From the NCBI RefSeq assembly GCF_032062245.1, contig NZ_DAMBQF010000014.1:1-59241 (forward strand): a stretch of DNA of 59,241 bases, given 5' to 3'. This DNA comes from Soonwooa sp032062245. GTDB lineage: Bacteria; Bacteroidota; Bacteroidia; Flavobacteriales; Weeksellaceae. Numbering within the stretch: position 1 is the stretch's first letter; each line of letters begins with the position of its first letter. Of the stretch, positions 1-8,836 are shown piece by piece. Under the pieces are notes generated by a model that had not been told where the DNA came from, did no database searches, and saw only the letters and a list, made by a program, of their open reading frames with translations. The translations under genes were made by a program, and so were the position numbers.

Positions 1-55
1 ACAGCCCGACCGAGCTAGCAAGGACTTCAGAAAGGCGCGAGGATTGCCCGAAATA
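1..55. repeat. GC-rich intergenic repeat module (partial)
   Basis: A GC-rich stretch at the window edge contrasts with the AT-rich DNA next to it. Read on the minus strand it begins CGGGCAATCCTCGCGCC and ends GGTCGGGCTGT. This resembles the GGGCGT.TCCCTC...GGTCGGGCT modules often seen between genes in Chryseobacterium-type genomes (recalled, not searched). It lies just past the stop of the VanZ-like gene and is cut by the window edge. No coding function is seen. Confidence 0.45.
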
Positions 56-68
56 GAAAAAATAAAAA

Positions 69-482
69 TTAAGGAAGTCGTTTGGAAATTTGGTTGTAAA
101 CGAAAATGGCTAAACTGAAACCTGCCATATCTGCAAACAGATCTAAAATCTCTAGCGATCGACCGAAGCCCATAAATTCTTGTAAGATTTCGGTGAGTAA
201 TGCGTAGCTTAAACCTATTAGTAGGTAAGTCGATTTTTTGATATTTGGAAAGGAAGCCAAAATGCAAAAGCCTAAAAATCCAAAAATGCTAAAATGTAAA
301 ACCTTATCGATGCCAGGAAACATGAATGAATACTCTTTGTTTTCGATGCCTGGCCGAAGTAGCATATACGTAAGAAATGCCCAATAAATGGGCATTATAT
401 ATTTTTTAAATATGTTGCGATATTTATCCAACGATTGATTGATAATCTTCTGCTGATAATAATGAAGAAAGATCTGCTCCAT
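69..482 (-). CDS. VanZ-like family membrane protein
   Basis: A small integral membrane protein of the VanZ-like family, whose biochemical role is generally unknown. The frame encodes up to 137 residues. Visible family features are DKVLHFSIFGFLGF near the middle and EILQEF.GFGRSLEILDLFAD near the end, among about four hydrophobic segments. The longest frame overlaps gcvH by 59 bases. Starting instead at the Met before PIYWAFLTY (position 395) removes the overlap and leaves a 28-base gap, and looks more natural for this family; the true start is unresolved. It lies directly downstream of gcvH on the same strand and is probably co-transcribed with it. Confidence 0.8.
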   Translation of the reverse strand: MEQIFLHYYQQKIINQSLDKYRNIFKKYIMPIYWAFLTYMLLRPGIENKEYSFMFPGIDKVLHFSIFGFLGFCILASFPNIKKSTYLLIGLSYALLTEILQEFMGFGRSLEILDLFADMAGFSLAIFVYNQISKRLP

Positions 483-801
483 CTTTTAGTTGTAACTTGA
501 TGATCCAACCATCTCCGTATGGATCTGAGTTAAGCAATTCTGGCTCGTCTTCTAATTTTTCGTTGAACTCGATAACTGTACCGTCAACTGGTAAGAATAG
601 ATCAGAAACTGTTTTTACAGCTTCTACGCTTCCGAATACGTCACCTGCAGCTAAGTCATCATCTACTGTGTCTACATCTACAAATACGATGTCTCCTAAT
701 TCGCTTTGTGCAAAATCTGTAATTCCGATTGTTGCTACATTATCTTCAAATTTTACCCACTCGTGGTCTTTCGTGTACTTTAGTTCTGCTGGTGTATTCA
801 T
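424..801 (-). CDS. gcvH: Glycine cleavage system H protein
   Basis: The lipoyl carrier of the glycine cleavage complex; it shuttles the aminomethyl group between the P, T and L proteins in the cytoplasm. At 125 residues it has normal length. The lipoylation site is in GSVEAVKTVSDL, Lys63. The N-terminus (MNTPAELKYTKDHEWV) is typical. A TAAATTTG promoter element lies 20 bases upstream on the minus strand (821-828). The other gcv genes are not nearby. It sits after sprA behind a terminator, so it is its own unit, probably with the VanZ-like gene. Confidence 0.97.
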   Translation of the reverse strand: MNTPAELKYTKDHEWVKFEDNVATIGITDFAQSELGDIVFVDVDTVDDDLAAGDVFGSVEAVKTVSDLFLPVDGTVIEFNEKLEDEPELLNSDPYGDGWIIKLQLKDGADLSSLLSAEDYQSIVG

Positions 802-820
802 TACGATTTATTGTTTGATA

Positions 821-828
821 CAAATTTA
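821..828 (-). promoter_or_regulatory. Bacteroidota-type -7 element for gcvH
   Basis: The minus strand reads TAAATTTG, matching TAnnTTTG. A TTG lies 20 bases further upstream (849-851). The gcvH ATG follows 19 bases after the element. Confidence 0.6.
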
Positions 829-910
829 ATTAGATTTTCGATATACCACAACTTAATTTTAAAAATATAAGTAATCTAAATAATAGTTACCTCATCTTTA
901 ATATTCATAA

Positions 911-942
911 AAAACGCATTAGAAATACTAATGCGTTTTTTT
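911..942 (-). terminator. Intrinsic terminator after sprA
   Basis: An 8-bp stem CGCATTAG/CTAATGCG with loop AAATA is flanked by A and T runs, so it could work in both directions. It ends the sprA transcript and separates it from gcvH. Confidence 0.85.
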
Positions 943-957
943 GATTTTAATATATCA

Positions 958-3900
958 TTAGAAGCCTCCACCGCCTCCACCACCAAATGTGAATGTTGCG
1001 GTAAGCCCTGCTCTAACTGTTGACAGCGGGAAGGCTGTTGAAATCTTATACTTTGTGACCATTTGGTCGTAGAAGAATTTCAGGTTAAAGTTTTGTGACA
1101 TATTATAATCTGCTGATAATTTTAATGTCAATAACTTTTGTCCTCCCGTTACTTGAGAATCGTCAATTAAAATATTTGTGATTCTTGTTTTATTATCTCT
1201 TAAAGCTAAATCTGCTCTTATGTTAAGATCACTCTTGATATCTCGAGGTCTTCCTTTAAAGTTAATTTTCAGTTTTAAATCTTTAAGAATATAACCGTAG
1301 CCAATAACATACTCAGTTCCCATATCTTCTGTTAAAGTATGATTTATCAAACCTAACATATAAGCTCTGTCTCTGTTATACGATGCACGGAACTGCATGT
1401 TGTTACGCATCGTCACATCAATACCAATAAGCGGAGAGAAAGCCTCAACATATCCTACTTGTGAGAAAGTATATGGATTAATATAGTTGCCATTAACATC
1501 TCTTTCGCCAGCTGATTTTCTGTTAAAGTAATCGATATTCGACTGCACACCTGCCATCGTATAAGTTGATGAATAACTGTGTAACACATCGAACTTCGAG
1601 AATTGACTATTAACAATCGGAAGGTTCTTAAGTCCACTATAAGTTAATTTCCAGTTTGGAAGTGGGAAACCAGATTTTCTCACGCTACCTAATTGTTTCG
1701 GTGACTTACCTTCTACCGCCGCTTTGAAAGCAGGAATTAATACATAAGCGTTTGAAATATCATAACCGTCCGCATAACCTGTAGCAGTTGCTGCGCCTCC
1801 TAATTCTTGAGAAATAAGTCTTGCATTTTCTTTAATCTTATCATAAAGTGCAGCACCGTCCGTAAAGGCTGTACCAAATGTCCAAGCTGTACTCGAGTGT
1901 GTTATCATCTCTGAACCGAATGAAAAAGCAGGATCTGGATTAACATTGAAACCAGTCTGCATAAAGTTACGCGAGTAGTTTTGCAACACATTGAAATCGA
2001 TTCTGAAATCATTAACTGGCATCACTTGTAGATTCGCAGTCAAGTTACGCGTCGTCATCTCTGTATAAGCATCCGTCATATAGTCTGATCTCGAAATCCA
2101 AGATCTTTCGATTGCAAGACGACGAATATCCGCCTGAGATCCTAACAAGAATCCAATAGTTGGTCCACCAAGCGTTTGTCCAACACCATAGAAGTTAGGT
2201 GCTGATAATAGACCTGGTAACACTATACCATTGTTCTCATTATAATTAACATCCAACTGCTTGATCGATGTTAGTGCATAAGCAACCGCTTGGAAAGGCG
2301 ACAACTTATTTTTAAACTTATAAGCTTTGAATTCTTTCTTTTTACCTTTCTTCAAGAAATTTTGAGAATAGACATTGTTAAGTGAGTCAATCTCTTGTCT
2401 TCTCTTAGACATAGTTTCCGTTATCTTTTGGAAGTATTTAAACTTACCTAAAAACTTCGGTACATCAACTGTCGATGTTGCCAAAATCGTATTGGTGTTT
2501 TGACCAACATTACCAAGACTTTCGATAACGCCTGTTTCAGGATTTTGGAAGTTACGAAGTGCTGATGATCTTGCATTCCAGTTATATTGGAAACTGTAAC
2601 CTAGTTCAGCATTAACGAAATCCAAATACGGTAAATACTCAAACGGCAAACGATAATTAAGTTGTACTCTATGATTGTATTGTACCGGACGTCCCGCTCT
2701 GAAAGGATTTCCGAAAATACTACTTGTATTCATATCATACACTGACAGATTATCATTCAAGGTTCTGGTTTCAGAGTTAATTTCCATCTTCAAAGATTTA
2801 GTGAAATTAAATCCTAAACTATACTGCCACCCGAAGTAGAATGTACGGTTACGAATCGTATTAGAATTATCAATATTTCCATTTATTAATGCATCAATAT
2901 TTCTAAACTCTAACTCGTTATAATTTCTGTCCAACATTGTTCTGAAAGACAATCTCGTCGGCACCGGATTAAAGTTAACTTCTTTTATCCATCTCAAATA
3001 TTTGTAAGACTTCGCAGTATCGCTAATCATTCTGTTAAATGGACGCAATACAAATGGTTTGAAGTTATAATTATACTCTATCGATCCTTTTAAGTATTGT
3101 CTGTAATTACGTTTTGTATAGATGTCACGGAAGTAATCATCGTTATAAATCGTTGTTAAAGACAAGTTTTCCACATCATAGAATTTTGGTTTTTTGTTAG
3201 GATTCATACGTTCTTTACGCATATTAACCACACCAATACTACGTTGTTGACTGTATGTTCTAACCACTTTTTTAAGATCAGCTTCGTTAGGCGCCTTAGT
3301 CAACTCTACATCATTATCAAGCGGATTATATTTTGGATCTTCGATGGTCTGCGTATACGAGTAGTTAAGTGGAATCTTCATACCAACTTTCTCAGGAAGG
3401 AATTTGTCCACATTAACTGTTGTATTAATACTAAATGTCGAGTTAGATGACTGCGCTCTTTCTGAAGGTTTTTGGTCAATTGCTCCAAATCCAACTGATG
3501 AATAAGCTGCATTAGCATTAACTAAAGCAAAGTCTCCTAAGTTAAAGTTAAGGGAAGCGTTACCTGCATAACCACCTTTATTTTCAATTTCGGAAAGGCG
3601 AATCTCGTTAACCCAAAGTATTAAATCTTTTTGTTGCCCAGCCATCATTCCTCTGTTAGATCCTGCGCCATTGTTATTTCTAACACCAATTAAAATATTA
3701 GTTACGTTCCCTAAACTCGGACGACCTTTAATAAAGATTTTTTTGTTATCGCCATCTGGTTTATAGTCTGGATATTCGTAACGTGTGTCGAGTTTGATTC
3801 CTGGCGCATTATCTTTCACCAGCTCGTCACGCTTCATTTTCGCATTAACAAATTCTTCAATCGCTAGATTAACTTGGTTTTCGGTTGGCCAAATATCTAA

Positions 3901-6900
3901 TGGCGACGTTGCATTTTGCGCCGTATATTTTAATGAAGCTTCGTACTCATAATAGTTATCCGTAGCATCTGATCCAAAACGAATGAAGAATTTAGCATCA
4001 GGATCAACGCTTGTATTCATCACATTTTTAAGATCTTCGGCGTGTACAAACAATTCTAACTTTTTGTAGCGACGCATATCAAGATTTGTATTTTTGAATA
4101 CACCTCTTGCTTCTTTTCCTAAATTATTAACCTTCATATAAAGCGAAGATTCATTTTGTCTTTGCGCACCAGCGTTACCACTTAATACTTGTCTATCGAT
4201 ACCTGGAGGCAATACATAAGGTGGTTTTCCTAAAGCATTTTCTTCTAAGTTCACGCTTCCTACATCGAACTTACTAATATTAGTAATCGATTGTCCTTCA
4301 TTAAGATCGTCTGCAGGATTGTTATAAGCTAATCTATTTGTATATTTTCTCCAATCTGATCTTACTAAATCAAACGTACCAAATCTTAAAGTAGAAGTTT
4401 GTTCAAAACCTTTAAGGATCATTCTGGCAAATCTCACGTTATTAAGAATTGCAGCGTCAGCATTTCCTCCTAAAGACTTATCATCATATTGAGAAACCGG
4501 AATTCTGAACAAATACCATTTAACTTTAGAATTTTGACCATTTTCAAACTTAACATTTACTTCTTTGATGTCAACAATTTTGTTTGTCCCATCAAGAACT
4601 AATTTATCTTTTGCTAAGTCAATTGTATATTGGTTATAATCTTCACTTTGGTCTAAGTTATAGTCTCTATTAACATCTTCCGCATCTGGTAACTGCGTAG
4701 CAACTTCTAAAGTATTAGCTTGTGAGTTACCTTGTGGGTTACGGAAATAACGATAACGATCAATAAGAGAAGAAGCCAATGTCCCTTGGAATTTATCCGA
4801 CATGTAGAATACAAAGTTATCCGATGCTGGATCCAACTCATTAGTCACTGGGTTATTAAATGACACGCCAAACTTCGAAGATTCAGCTTCATCATTAAGA
4901 CCGTCGTAACCTAAATCTTGTTGCGTTCTCTCATCACCTTCTGTCGAGAAAGCATATAGAATCGGGAATTGCGTTGGTTGACTTCCCCAGTTAGAGCTTG
5001 TTGTCTGCGTTGGGTTAGAAGTTGTTGGCATTCCGTTTTCATAAAGGAGCTTACCATCTTTAAGAACATCTTCTGATACGTTACCCAATTGTAATAATAG
5101 TTTTGGATCATTTCCTAGATTATTACCATCTGCATAAGGATCCATCATCCAAAACTCAACATATTCGATATTCGAATTAACAAAGTTAGATACACCGATT
5201 GATCTCATCAAACCTCCCCAACGTTGGTTAGCGGCTTCATCTAACGGATTCACATTATAAGGGCCTCTTTGACTTGGGTAAAAACTCACGTCAAAAGTTG
5301 TCAACATGGTTTGTTCCCCTGCTACAAAATCTCTTTCGTTGTACAATTCGGACATCATAACACGACGCGAACGGTGATTTGATAACACTTGTGCATTAAT
5401 ACCGTTTGGCGCTTTACCACCAACGCCGTAGAATCTCGGGTCAATGTTATACCAAGATGTCAAACCTCTACCGTAACCATTTTCTGTATCATCATTCAAT
5501 CCTGCATTTGCAAAAATTGGATCTGTTTTATTAAGTTCAGGTTTAGAAGCAATACTCCACAAACTCGGCTCTTTTAATGAAATTTTTGAAGTTGTTTGTT
5601 CAAAATCATCAATATAAGATTGGTCGTTAGTTCCTTTATTTTGACCTGGAATTAAATAAGCTGCTTCTGCTTTAAAGTTTAAATTAGAAGGCGCTTCTGT
5701 ATTGATAAACGGAATTTTATCCGTCAATCTTGTTAGGAAAGGAAGTTCGTTATTATACAAAATATTGAAACCTGCCATCGTATTGTTAACCGCCTCTTGA
5801 CCGAAGTTTACTTTTTGAGTTAAAGGTCTTTCTGCATAGTTAACAAAGGTTGCACCAACAGTCAAATGATCATTAAAACGACGCTCTAAATTTAATCCTA
5901 AGAAACGTTTTCTTTGGGTATTAAACGTCATTTGGTTTTCCATAGAAATGTTGATGGCTTGTCCTGATTGCTTAACTTGTTCGTTAATAATCGTTACAGT
6001 ACCCAACATATAGTCAACCGTATAGTCTACACCTTCCGTCAATTGTACGCCGTTAGCTGTAACACGTACCGATCCTTGTGGTACGTTAATAGCACCCATC
6101 GAGATCCCTTGACCTTGTGCTCCTTTGTAGCGTCCTTCAATTGTATATCGTTGCGCTAAGTTGCTTTGCTTGGCTGTTTCTTTTAATTTGGTATATAGGT
6201 CAGTATAAACATATTGTTTAGCATCAATACTATTACTATTAGGAAGACTTTCTATAAGATCCGACATTGTCTTACCAAAAGGCTGTACTTTAGTGAAAAT
6301 CAATTTTCCTTGCTCAGGTTCAATCGTAAGACCTGGCACAAAGTCAAAAATACCATCACCAAAAACACCATTTTCTGCTTGGACGTCATTGTTTAGATTT
6401 AATCGATCCCAGTTAACGGTTTTCAATAAGTTGTTATCTGGCGTTGTGATACCTGGCAAATAGTTAACCTTACCTCCAGAAGAATTATCACGATAGTAGA
6501 CATTCAATAAGAAATTTTCTTGCTGAATTTGGTTAGCATTCATCGGATAAATGTTTTTCATCATCAAATCCCACATTGGCGACGTTGTTTTCACCATGGT
6601 GTTTGACTTCAACATTTTAGTTACAAGAACCGAACTTTCTTCCGAAAATTCTCCGACTTTATACACTTGATCCGATCCTGCAATTGTATATGAGTATGAA
6701 ACTGCTAAGAATTGGTTATCATTTAATCTTTGATTTAATGAGATATAACCTAATTGGGGATTAAATTTATACTCACCTGGATTTAATCGTTTTGCTTTTC
6801 TATTAAAAATAAATTGCTCACCATCAATATAAGGTTCTGTACCGCCTATAGCATTAGGTAAGTTTTGTCCATTAATCGTATTATAAGCCGTACCAACATC

Positions 6901-8073
6901 ACGCAAGCCTGCTCCTAAACCTGTAACAGCATCGTATAATCCATTCTGCGCATTGCTTGGATAAGCACCTGCACCATCACCCAAATCTCGGATACCTACA
7001 ATACTTTTTTGATCCTGAAGATTAGCAGAACCTTGATCCAAAACCCAAACTTCGAGTCTTGTTACATTAATTCTTGTGCTAAGTGTCGGATAGCTTTGTA
7101 AAGTTTTGTCATAGTTGTCGTAGAAATAATGTCCTAAAAAGTAGTGTTGATTATCTTCATAATCGTAGGCGTTAACTTTAAATGTGCTAATTGCTCCACC
7201 ACCTTGCACAACGATATTACGAGCTTCACCTTGTTGTTGCGAAAATACAAAAGTACCAGTCGTCTTACCCAACTGGAAATCTGTCTTAAGACCGAAAAGC
7301 GATTGCGCGCCACGAATCAAACTGGTAGAAAGCGGCATACTAACGTTACCAAACTCTACTTTTTTGATGACTTTATCTTCGCCACCCGTTGTTTTGTCAT
7401 CGAGACCTTTAGATTGCAAATCCTTCCACGATCCTTTTGCTTGCCACATCAAGTTCATTCTGTTCTCGAATGCAAAACCACTTTGGGTATCGTAATTGGC
7501 TTTTAACTGCAAATTCTCACCAACTTTCCCCGTCAATCCCAATTGCATTCTTTGTTGAATGTTAATCGTGAAATTGTTTCGGTTTTGTGGTAAGATCAGC
7601 GGATTGTCAATTTTTTGCAAAAGAACACCTAAGTCAAAAGACGCATAACCTTGAGGAATTAACTCAATTTTGTTACTTCCGAAAATGTTTTCAAAAATTT
7701 TATTTCGGATTGTGATGCTTGGCAAAAGACCTTTCTTCTTAGCATCAGCTTGATCTTTTCGGTTTGCTAAATTGTTAGTATCCGATTTTTCTTGGAAATA
7801 AGACTTCAATTGATTTTGCAACATATAGTTACGATATTGATCAAATGTCATCACCAACGGATTACCAACCGTCGTATTTCCAATCTTTGGATACAAATAA
7901 TAAATCCCTTCTTTGACATCGTAAAACGCCTCGTATCGAATAGGACTTGCTAAATTGAAATGATTTTTGATATTGACACTGTCATTTGGTTTTTCTTGTG
8001 CAATAGCTTGTATGCACCCAACTAAAACCAACAACAATGCAAAAATCTTTTTAAAGTAAAACTCTCTCCTCAC
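958..8073 (-). CDS. sprA: Cell surface protein SprA, type IX secretion translocon
   Basis: A giant outer-membrane protein of 2371 residues. In Flavobacterium johnsoniae SprA forms the large beta-barrel channel through which type IX secretion substrates leave the periplasm, and it is needed for gliding. Here a signal peptide occupies residues 1-26 (ending AIAQ before EKPNDS). The body is rich in alternating aromatic and polar segments typical of outer-membrane strands, and the C-terminus is a glycine run ending in GGF. The length fits the family (about 2,300-2,450). It follows ruvA by 44 bases on the same strand and ends at a strong terminator. The ruvA-sprA-gcvH order recurs in Flavobacteriia (recalled). 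No frameshift is visible. Confidence 0.96.
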   Translation of the reverse strand: MRREFYFKKIFALLLVLVGCIQAIAQEKPNDSVNIKNHFNLASPIRYEAFYDVKEGIYYLYPKIGNTTVGNPLVMTFDQYRNYMLQNQLKSYFQEKSDTNNLANRKDQADAKKKGLLPSITIRNKIFENIFGSNKIELIPQGYASFDLGVLLQKIDNPLILPQNRNNFTINIQQRMQLGLTGKVGENLQLKANYDTQSGFAFENRMNLMWQAKGSWKDLQSKGLDDKTTGGEDKVIKKVEFGNVSMPLSTSLIRGAQSLFGLKTDFQLGKTTGTFVFSQQQGEARNIVVQGGGAISTFKVNAYDYEDNQHYFLGHYFYDNYDKTLQSYPTLSTRINVTRLEVWVLDQGSANLQDQKSIVGIRDLGDGAGAYPSNAQNGLYDAVTGLGAGLRDVGTAYNTINGQNLPNAIGGTEPYIDGEQFIFNRKAKRLNPGEYKFNPQLGYISLNQRLNDNQFLAVSYSYTIAGSDQVYKVGEFSEESSVLVTKMLKSNTMVKTTSPMWDLMMKNIYPMNANQIQQENFLLNVYYRDNSSGGKVNYLPGITTPDNNLLKTVNWDRLNLNNDVQAENGVFGDGIFDFVPGLTIEPEQGKLIFTKVQPFGKTMSDLIESLPNSNSIDAKQYVYTDLYTKLKETAKQSNLAQRYTIEGRYKGAQGQGISMGAINVPQGSVRVTANGVQLTEGVDYTVDYMLGTVTIINEQVKQSGQAINISMENQMTFNTQRKRFLGLNLERRFNDHLTVGATFVNYAERPLTQKVNFGQEAVNNTMAGFNILYNNELPFLTRLTDKIPFINTEAPSNLNFKAEAAYLIPGQNKGTNDQSYIDDFEQTTSKISLKEPSLWSIASKPELNKTDPIFANAGLNDDTENGYGRGLTSWYNIDPRFYGVGGKAPNGINAQVLSNHRSRRVMMSELYNERDFVAGEQTMLTTFDVSFYPSQRGPYNVNPLDEAANQRWGGLMRSIGVSNFVNSNIEYVEFWMMDPYADGNNLGNDPKLLLQLGNVSEDVLKDGKLLYENGMPTTSNPTQTTSSNWGSQPTQFPILYAFSTEGDERTQQDLGYDGLNDEAESSKFGVSFNNPVTNELDPASDNFVFYMSDKFQGTLASSLIDRYRYFRNPQGNSQANTLEVATQLPDAEDVNRDYNLDQSEDYNQYTIDLAKDKLVLDGTNKIVDIKEVNVKFENGQNSKVKWYLFRIPVSQYDDKSLGGNADAAILNNVRFARMILKGFEQTSTLRFGTFDLVRSDWRKYTNRLAYNNPADDLNEGQSITNISKFDVGSVNLEENALGKPPYVLPPGIDRQVLSGNAGAQRQNESSLYMKVNNLGKEARGVFKNTNLDMRRYKKLELFVHAEDLKNVMNTSVDPDAKFFIRFGSDATDNYYEYEASLKYTAQNATSPLDIWPTENQVNLAIEEFVNAKMKRDELVKDNAPGIKLDTRYEYPDYKPDGDNKKIFIKGRPSLGNVTNILIGVRNNNGAGSNRGMMAGQQKDLILWVNEIRLSEIENKGGYAGNASLNFNLGDFALVNANAAYSSVGFGAIDQKPSERAQSSNSTFSINTTVNVDKFLPEKVGMKIPLNYSYTQTIEDPKYNPLDNDVELTKAPNEADLKKVVRTYSQQRSIGVVNMRKERMNPNKKPKFYDVENLSLTTIYNDDYFRDIYTKRNYRQYLKGSIEYNYNFKPFVLRPFNRMISDTAKSYKYLRWIKEVNFNPVPTRLSFRTMLDRNYNELEFRNIDALINGNIDNSNTIRNRTFYFGWQYSLGFNFTKSLKMEINSETRTLNDNLSVYDMNTSSIFGNPFRAGRPVQYNHRVQLNYRLPFEYLPYLDFVNAELGYSFQYNWNARSSALRNFQNPETGVIESLGNVGQNTNTILATSTVDVPKFLGKFKYFQKITETMSKRRQEIDSLNNVYSQNFLKKGKKKEFKAYKFKNKLSPFQAVAYALTSIKQLDVNYNENNGIVLPGLLSAPNFYGVGQTLGGPTIGFLLGSQADIRRLAIERSWISRSDYMTDAYTEMTTRNLTANLQVMPVNDFRIDFNVLQNYSRNFMQTGFNVNPDPAFSFGSEMITHSSTAWTFGTAFTDGAALYDKIKENARLISQELGGAATATGYADGYDISNAYVLIPAFKAAVEGKSPKQLGSVRKSGFPLPNWKLTYSGLKNLPIVNSQFSKFDVLHSYSSTYTMAGVQSNIDYFNRKSAGERDVNGNYINPYTFSQVGYVEAFSPLIGIDVTMRNNMQFRASYNRDRAYMLGLINHTLTEDMGTEYVIGYGYILKDLKLKINFKGRPRDIKSDLNIRADLALRDNKTRITNILIDDSQVTGGQKLLTLKLSADYNMSQNFNLKFFYDQMVTKYKISTAFPLSTVRAGLTATFTFGGGGGGGF

Positions 8074-8117
8074 TATCTTCTCTTTTTACATCTGTATTAT
8101 CTAAAACACAAAAAATG

Positions 8118-8702
8118 TTAAATGTTTTTTAAAATTTCTTTTACCATTTCTTCCACCGAAACTTCTGGATTTTTCTTCTGAATGCGATCTGCAATCTTCT
8201 CCGACATTTTTTTAGAAATACCTAAAACCTCTAAAGCAGTTAACGCCTCATCTTTAACTTTATTATCTACGAATTGAGAAATATTTTCTGACGAAAGCCC
8301 AAATTTGGCTACCTTATCTTTAAGATCGACAATAATACGTTCGGCTGTTTTGGTACCGATGCCTTTCACTTTTTGTAAAACAATGCTTTGTCCATTTTGG
8401 ATTGCAGAAGCGGTCTCTTCTAAGGTCAACGAAGACAAAAGGATAAGTGCCGAAATTGCGCCTACACCATTAACACTAATTAAGAGATTGAACATTTCTT
8501 TTTCCAAAAGTGTGTTAAAGCCAAACAGCAAATGGGCATCTTCTCGAATAATCTGTTGTATATAAAGTTTGTGGTGTGTACCAAGCTTCAATATTTGCGA
8601 AGTTTGTAAGCTAATACCAACATAATAACCAACGCCATTGACGTCTATAACAGCATAAGTCGGCGTTAACTCCTCCACTATTCCTTTTAATGAATAAATC
8701 AT
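8118..8702 (-). CDS. ruvA: Holliday junction branch migration protein RuvA
   Basis: RuvA binds four-way DNA junctions as a tetramer and loads the RuvB motor for branch migration during recombinational repair. The 194-residue product has the N-terminal OB-fold (MIYSLKGIVEELTP), two helix-hairpin-helix motifs (SVNGVGAISALILLS near 77-91 and KVKGIGTKTAERIIVDL near 113-129) and the small C-terminal domain III that contacts RuvB. It is probably the first gene of the ruvA-sprA unit, because a terminator lies upstream behind the malic enzyme gene. ruvB and ruvC are not in this window. Confidence 0.97.
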   Translation of the reverse strand: MIYSLKGIVEELTPTYAVIDVNGVGYYVGISLQTSQILKLGTHHKLYIQQIIREDAHLLFGFNTLLEKEMFNLLISVNGVGAISALILLSSLTLEETASAIQNGQSIVLQKVKGIGTKTAERIIVDLKDKVAKFGLSSENISQFVDNKVKDEALTALEVLGISKKMSEKIADRIQKKNPEVSVEEMVKEILKNI

Positions 8703-8786
8703 AATCTAATTAACAATTTGCTAATATATTAATTCGAAACGAGAATTAAAAAATCTTGTTAAAATTGATAAAAATTCTTAATAAAA

Positions 8787-8810
8787 AAAGCGAAACCGAA
8801 GTCCCGCTTT
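8787..8810 (-). terminator. Terminator after malic enzyme gene
   Basis: AAAGCG/CGCTTT arms enclose an inner AC-CGAA-GT hairpin. On the minus strand a run of Ts follows. It lies just downstream of the malic enzyme stop and separates that gene from ruvA. Confidence 0.7.
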
Positions 8811-8836
8811 ATCTATTTTTTGAAAATAATTAATTC

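Noticed and set aside
7144..7506. Overlapping plus-strand frames inside sprA
   Set aside because: sprA is intact and conserved on the other strand; these frames have no start signals.
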